64,000 nt of DNA from an uncultured Draconibacterium sp. (GTDB lineage Bacteria > Bacteroidota > Bacteroidia > Bacteroidales > Prolixibacteraceae), in contig NZ_OY782038.1 in the NCBI RefSeq assembly GCF_963677575.1, forward strand, positions 4,777,501-4,841,500. Reading direction: 5' to 3'. This document shows, in pieces, positions 60,372 through 64,000 of the stretch. Made by a program: the position numbers and the translations under genes. Positions within the stretch are counted from its first letter, which is position 1, and the number at the start of each line of letters is the position of its first letter. The notes under the pieces are model-generated. The model worked only from the letters and a program-made list of their open reading frames with translations. It was not told the origin of the DNA and searched no databases.

Positions 60372-62306
60372 ATGAGGAGGTTGGTAGTTAATGGAATCGT
60401 ATTATGGGTGCTGACTCAAAGTGTAGCAGCGCAGCAACATTTTACCGTGTTCGACACCGTGCAGGTAGAAGAAGTGGTGAGTTATGGGAGGCTTCAGAAA
60501 TATCAGTCGGGAGCAAAAATAGAACGCATTAATGCCCGGCAGTTTTCGTTGGCGCAAGACGGAAATCTGGAGCAATTGCTCTCGCGCAGTTTGCCCATTG
60601 CCTTTAAAACCAATGCAGGTGGTTTGGCCACTATTCGTATACGTGGCTCGGCGCCCGATCACACCAGTTTTAATTTTGGTGGCATAAATATTAACTCGCT
60701 TACGCTGGGCCACTCCAATGTAAATAACGTCCCCATTTATTTGTTCGATAATATTGGGGTGCAGTTTGGTAGTGCCAGTTCTGTTAATGGCTCAGGAAGT
60801 ATTGGTGGAGCCATTCATTTGGGCCTGCAAAACAACTGGACCAAAGGTTTTAAGGCTGAAGCCCGCATTGCAAACGGTTCGTTTGGGGAGCAGCTTTACG
60901 GCACAAAACTTTTTTGGGGTAACGGAAAGTTTGAAGCGGTTACACGTGCATATTATTATGCGAAGACAAACGATTTTAAATTTACGAATCCCAATTATCG
61001 CGATTTTGAAAACGACATTTTTGAGATAGAAGATAAGCAGCAAAATGCAGATATCGAAAACATGGGATTACTGCAGGAGCTGAATTATAAGTTCAACAAG
61101 GATGAGTTCTTCATTTTTAATGTTTGGCTGGAAAAGGACTGGCATTTGGTTCAGCAAAACATGCAAACCAACTTGAGTAATCCGGATCTGCAAGAAGAGT
61201 ATAAAGATGATCATGTGCGCATTTGGACAGGTTATAAAAACCGCAAAAATCCTTTCAAATTCGAGATTAACGGCGGATATGTTTATGATAATGCCGTAAG
61301 CAACGAAAATACTTCTGATACCATTTCAACTCAACGCATAATTGGAGAGGCTTTTATCGAGCACGATTTTTCGCCCAATGCCAGCTATAAAGCCGGAGCA
61401 AAAGCTACTCGTATCTATCCCACGGTTTATGCTTATTCAGCATCGCTTGATCACGAGGATCGGGTAGATTTATATGCTTCGTATTACCAGCGTTTTTTTG
61501 ATCGTTTAACCGCAACACTGAATTTGCGCTACGGTTATGTTACCGATTTCGATGTTCCGTTTACACCTTCGTTTGGCCTGAATTATCTGGCACTTTCAAA
61601 AGAAAAGTATGTACTCCGTTTTACTGGTAATATTGCCCGAAGTTATCGGGTTCCAACGTTTAACGACCGCTTTTGGGTACCCGGCGGAAATCCCGATCTG
61701 AATCCTGAAAAAGGAATGAGTTACGAATTCGGTTCAAAGTGGAGTTACTGCGTTGGAGACGTTTCAGGGAATGTAAAACTGAATGCTTTCCTGATGAATG
61801 TTGACGATTGGATTTTGTGGAAAAACGGTGGTTCGTATTGGTATGCAGCGAATGTGGAAAATGTACAAAGTAAAGGGTTAGAGTTTATGACTGATTGGAA
61901 TTATACCATTTGGGGATTGAAAGCAAATTCGGGTCTGAACTATACGTACACTTCTGCAGAGCGAAAAAAATCGCAGAATAATACGAATGCGCTAAACCGG
62001 CAGTTGGAATATGTTCCGCTGCATGCTGGTAATTTCTTCACAACGGTGGCTTATAACAAGTTCGATTTTACAATCGACGGAAGTTACACCGATGAGCAAT
62101 TTACCGACGAGGAGCAGAAGAATATTCTCGACGCCTATTTTCTTATGAATATGGCTGTTGGTTACAGCTGGAAAATCGATGGTCAGAATCAAATCCGAAT
62201 TAACGGAATGATTAATAATCTGTTTGATATTAATTATCAGGCAAGTTGGGGCTATGCCATGCCGGGCATTGCTTACCGATTAAGTATTACTTATAATTTT
62301 AAATAA
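60372..62306 (+). CDS. btuB: TonB-dependent outer-membrane cobalamin receptor
   Basis: 644 residues with a signal peptide (MRRLVVNGIVLWVLTQSVAAQ). 'FDTVQVEEVVSYG' is a TonB-box-like segment, the plug follows (about 30-165: 'NLEQLLSRSLPIAFKTNAGGLATIRIRGSAPDHTSFNFGGININS'), and then a 22-strand barrel ending in '..GIAYRLSITYNFK' with terminal Phe-x-aromatic type residues. There is no carboxypeptidase-like N-terminal domain, so it is a BtuB-type and not a SusC-type receptor. It imports B12 across the outer membrane with TonB energy. The riboswitch upstream confirms the substrate class. Confidence 0.93.
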   Translation: MRRLVVNGIVLWVLTQSVAAQQHFTVFDTVQVEEVVSYGRLQKYQSGAKIERINARQFSLAQDGNLEQLLSRSLPIAFKTNAGGLATIRIRGSAPDHTSFNFGGININSLTLGHSNVNNVPIYLFDNIGVQFGSASSVNGSGSIGGAIHLGLQNNWTKGFKAEARIANGSFGEQLYGTKLFWGNGKFEAVTRAYYYAKTNDFKFTNPNYRDFENDIFEIEDKQQNADIENMGLLQELNYKFNKDEFFIFNVWLEKDWHLVQQNMQTNLSNPDLQEEYKDDHVRIWTGYKNRKNPFKFEINGGYVYDNAVSNENTSDTISTQRIIGEAFIEHDFSPNASYKAGAKATRIYPTVYAYSASLDHEDRVDLYASYYQRFFDRLTATLNLRYGYVTDFDVPFTPSFGLNYLALSKEKYVLRFTGNIARSYRVPTFNDRFWVPGGNPDLNPEKGMSYEFGSKWSYCVGDVSGNVKLNAFLMNVDDWILWKNGGSYWYAANVENVQSKGLEFMTDWNYTIWGLKANSGLNYTYTSAERKKSQNNTNALNRQLEYVPLHAGNFFTTVAYNKFDFTIDGSYTDEQFTDEEQKNILDAYFLMNMAVGYSWKIDGQNQIRINGMINNLFDINYQASWGYAMPGIAYRLSITYNFK

Positions 62307-62335
62307 AGACAATAATCAATATCAATTCAATTAAA

Positions 62336-63880
62336 ATGAAAAACTCAATTAGAATTTTTATGTTTCTGGCCGTTCTGGCCTTTGCTTTTACTTCTTGTGA
62401 GGATGATGATCCGGTAAATGTAGTTGTATGTTTTACTTTCACCCCGGAACAAGGAATCAAGATTGGAGATACCGTATATTTTGAAAATTGTTCTTCTGAA
62501 GCCTTAGAATATGCATGGAGCTTTGGTGATGCAAGTACTTCAACTGAGGCTGAACCTTATCATATATATACGGAATCTGGCAGTTTTGATGTAACACTTA
62601 TCGCTTCGAATGGTGGAATTGCAGAGACTGTAACACAAAAAGTAAGTGTTTCGAAAGAAGTTGTTGCATGTTTTACTTTTTCGCCTGAAGAAAGTGTAAA
62701 GGTTGGTGATACCGTTTATTTTGCTAACTGTTCAGAAGAAGCAACAAGTTATGCCTGGGATTTTGGAGATTCGGAAACATCAACAGAAGAAGAACCATTT
62801 CATATTTATTCTCAGCCAGGAACTTATGATGTGAGTATGGTCGCATCAAAAGATGATGACAGCCAAACAGCTACATCAACTATTGAAGTGGTTGCAGACT
62901 TAAGTTTTATTATCAACTATGGTGGTTATAGTGGCGATAAATCAACAATATCAGCTTTTAATATTTATACACAAGAAATAGAGAATAACTATTATACTGG
63001 TGTAAATGGAGCAAGTATGGTATCGAACGTGCAATATGCCTACGAATACAACGGAAATATTTACATGATGGGTAATAATTCTGACCAGGTATTTTGGGTG
63101 GACGGTAAAACCTTTGAACAAACAGCCAACGGTATTACTGATGATATTGTAAAGCCTCGTAATTGTGTGGGGAATGGCGATTATTTATATGTTTCTTGTT
63201 GGGGAGGCGATATCTGGGCCGACGCATCATTGTCTTATATCGCAAAGGTTGATTTAAACAGCAATACAGTTGAAAAGAAAATACCACTCCATTACGGACC
63301 GGAAGGCTTGGCCATTGTTGGAGATAAATTATATGCGGCTCTTAACTATACGAACAAAGTAGCTGTAATGGATCTGGCAACAGAAGAAATCTCTTATATT
63401 GATCTTCCCGCTGGAAATATTCCTTCCTATTTTGAGCAGGACAATACAGGAAATTTATATGTAAATCTTGGTGTAGCTTATGGCGATGATGTAACATCAA
63501 CAGGAATAGGATACATAAATACTTCAACCAACCAAATGGAAGCCAAGTATGAGCTGACAGGAGTTAGTAGCATGAATTATGTTGATGTTTTTGAGTTTAA
63601 TGATGATTTTTCGAAATTGTACATTGTAACTACCGGTGGCTATGGTGAACCCGGAGGAGTTGCAGTTTTCGATGTTGCTTCTGAAAGCTTTGAAGCTGAA
63701 AAGATTATTGATAACGTAATGGGAATTAATGGACTTGGTTTTAAAAATAATTCACTTTTCTGCTTCTTTTCAGAAAGTACAACAACTAATGGAAAGGCGG
63801 TTACCTACACCGAAGACGGAACGAAAATTAATGAATACGAAACAGGTATTGCACCGTTTATGCTGTTAGATGTTGAATAA
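62336..63880 (+). CDS. Surface lipoprotein with two PKD domains and a YncE-like beta-propeller (BtuG-like)
   Basis: 514 residues. A lipoprotein signal ends at Cys21 ('FAFTSCEDDDP'), with acidic residues after the Cys that favour surface export in this phylum. Two PKD domains follow (about 31-105 and 110-185; 'YAWSFGDASTSTEAEPYHIYTESGSFDVTL' and its repeat). From about 190 on come beta-propeller repeats of the YncE/DUF5074 kind ('NGNIYMMGNNSDQVFWVDGKTFE', 'VGDKLYAALNYTNKVAVMDLATEE'). In Bacteroides the BtuG protein is a surface-exposed beta-propeller that captures B12 for BtuB. Its place right after btuB supports that role; the PKD domains are an added feature. Confidence 0.82.
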   Translation: MKNSIRIFMFLAVLAFAFTSCEDDDPVNVVVCFTFTPEQGIKIGDTVYFENCSSEALEYAWSFGDASTSTEAEPYHIYTESGSFDVTLIASNGGIAETVTQKVSVSKEVVACFTFSPEESVKVGDTVYFANCSEEATSYAWDFGDSETSTEEEPFHIYSQPGTYDVSMVASKDDDSQTATSTIEVVADLSFIINYGGYSGDKSTISAFNIYTQEIENNYYTGVNGASMVSNVQYAYEYNGNIYMMGNNSDQVFWVDGKTFEQTANGITDDIVKPRNCVGNGDYLYVSCWGGDIWADASLSYIAKVDLNSNTVEKKIPLHYGPEGLAIVGDKLYAALNYTNKVAVMDLATEEISYIDLPAGNIPSYFEQDNTGNLYVNLGVAYGDDVTSTGIGYINTSTNQMEAKYELTGVSSMNYVDVFEFNDDFSKLYIVTTGGYGEPGGVAVFDVASESFEAEKIIDNVMGINGLGFKNNSLFCFFSESTTTNGKAVTYTEDGTKINEYETGIAPFMLLDVE

Positions 63881-63883
63881 GCC

Positions 63884-64000
63884 ATGAACAAATTAAAAAT
63901 ATTTTGCCTTAATCTGCTGTTGGCTTGTTTTATCGGATTATCGGCTTTTGCCGGCAACGGAGAAAAGGTTACTGTTGAAATAGATTTTGGATCGGTGAAT
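63884..64000 (+). CDS. Exported protein, N-terminal part only
   Basis: The ATG at 63884, 3 bp after the previous stop, opens a signal peptide (MNKLKIFCLNLLLACFIG, then LSAFAGNGEK). Only 39 residues lie inside the window. It is the next gene of the btuB operon and probably another B12-uptake or surface protein; the family cannot be decided from this fragment. Confidence 0.7.
   Translation, partial: MNKLKIFCLNLLLACFIGLSAFAGNGEKVTVEIDFGSVN

Overview
The window looks like a chromosome fragment of a Bacteroidota bacterium. Three things point there: several genes are preceded by the phylum's TAnnTTTG promoter box; the family set fits (riboswitch-controlled TonB receptor, YncE-like surface lipoprotein, class II xylose isomerase, IS4-type transposase typical of Bacteroidetes); and many short dispersed palindromes sit in the intergenic gaps. 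The free-living Marinilabiliales/Prolixibacteraceae are my best guess for the group, but that is an inference from gene content. No rRNA, tRNA, CRISPR array, phage or plasmid backbone was recognised.

Layout. 1-7.1 kb: a truncated MsbA-like ABC exporter, purB, an NfeD-type membrane protease, a PiT phosphate transporter, a GNAT acetyltransferase and an exported dienelactone-hydrolase-like protein. 7.3-8.6 kb: a complete IS4-type insertion sequence with inverted ends and a 9-bp target duplication. 8.9-18.7 kb: a secreted GH2 beta-galactosidase, mltG, a flavodiiron protein, a histidine phosphatase, a cation/proton antiporter and small proteins, one of them split by a frame change at an A AAA AAG heptamer. 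18.7-19.4 kb is non-coding and holds a 269-bp inverted-repeat element and a 41-bp-period repeat array. 19.4-22.1 kb: ZIP transporter, membrane proteins and an ECF sigma/putative anti-sigma pair.

22.2-29.4 kb is one menaquinone operon, transcribed leftward (hotdog thioesterase, menF, menD, menB, menA, menC, menE); menH and the final methyltransferase are not in it. 29.6-33.6 kb: an SGNH hydrolase, a MATE exporter and two adjacent superoxide dismutases, one Mn-type and one Fe-type by active-site residues. 33.6-39.1 kb: a xylose operon (GntR-type regulator, xylB, xylA, xylE) with a shared candidate operator upstream of both the regulator and xylB. 39.4-51 kb: nitroreductase, proline dehydrogenase, an OmpH/Skp chaperone, a glycosyltransferase, a ferredoxin, a frameshifted lipoprotein, a YfcC-type carrier, a DUF748-type protein, a methyltransferase and truA.

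50.8-56.5 kb encodes a complete trans-4-hydroxyproline catabolic route (epimerase, D-hydroxyproline oxidase, deaminase, 2-oxoglutarate-semialdehyde dehydrogenase) with a divergent AraC-type regulator. 56.6-64 kb is a vitamin B12 uptake locus with two cobalamin riboswitches: the first precedes btuF-btuC-btuD, the second precedes a BtuB-like TonB receptor, a PKD plus beta-propeller lipoprotein resembling BtuG, and a further exported protein cut by the window end.

The least explained material is non-coding: at least five kinds of short inverted-repeat elements in gaps, the 41-bp array, and the possible programmed frameshift.
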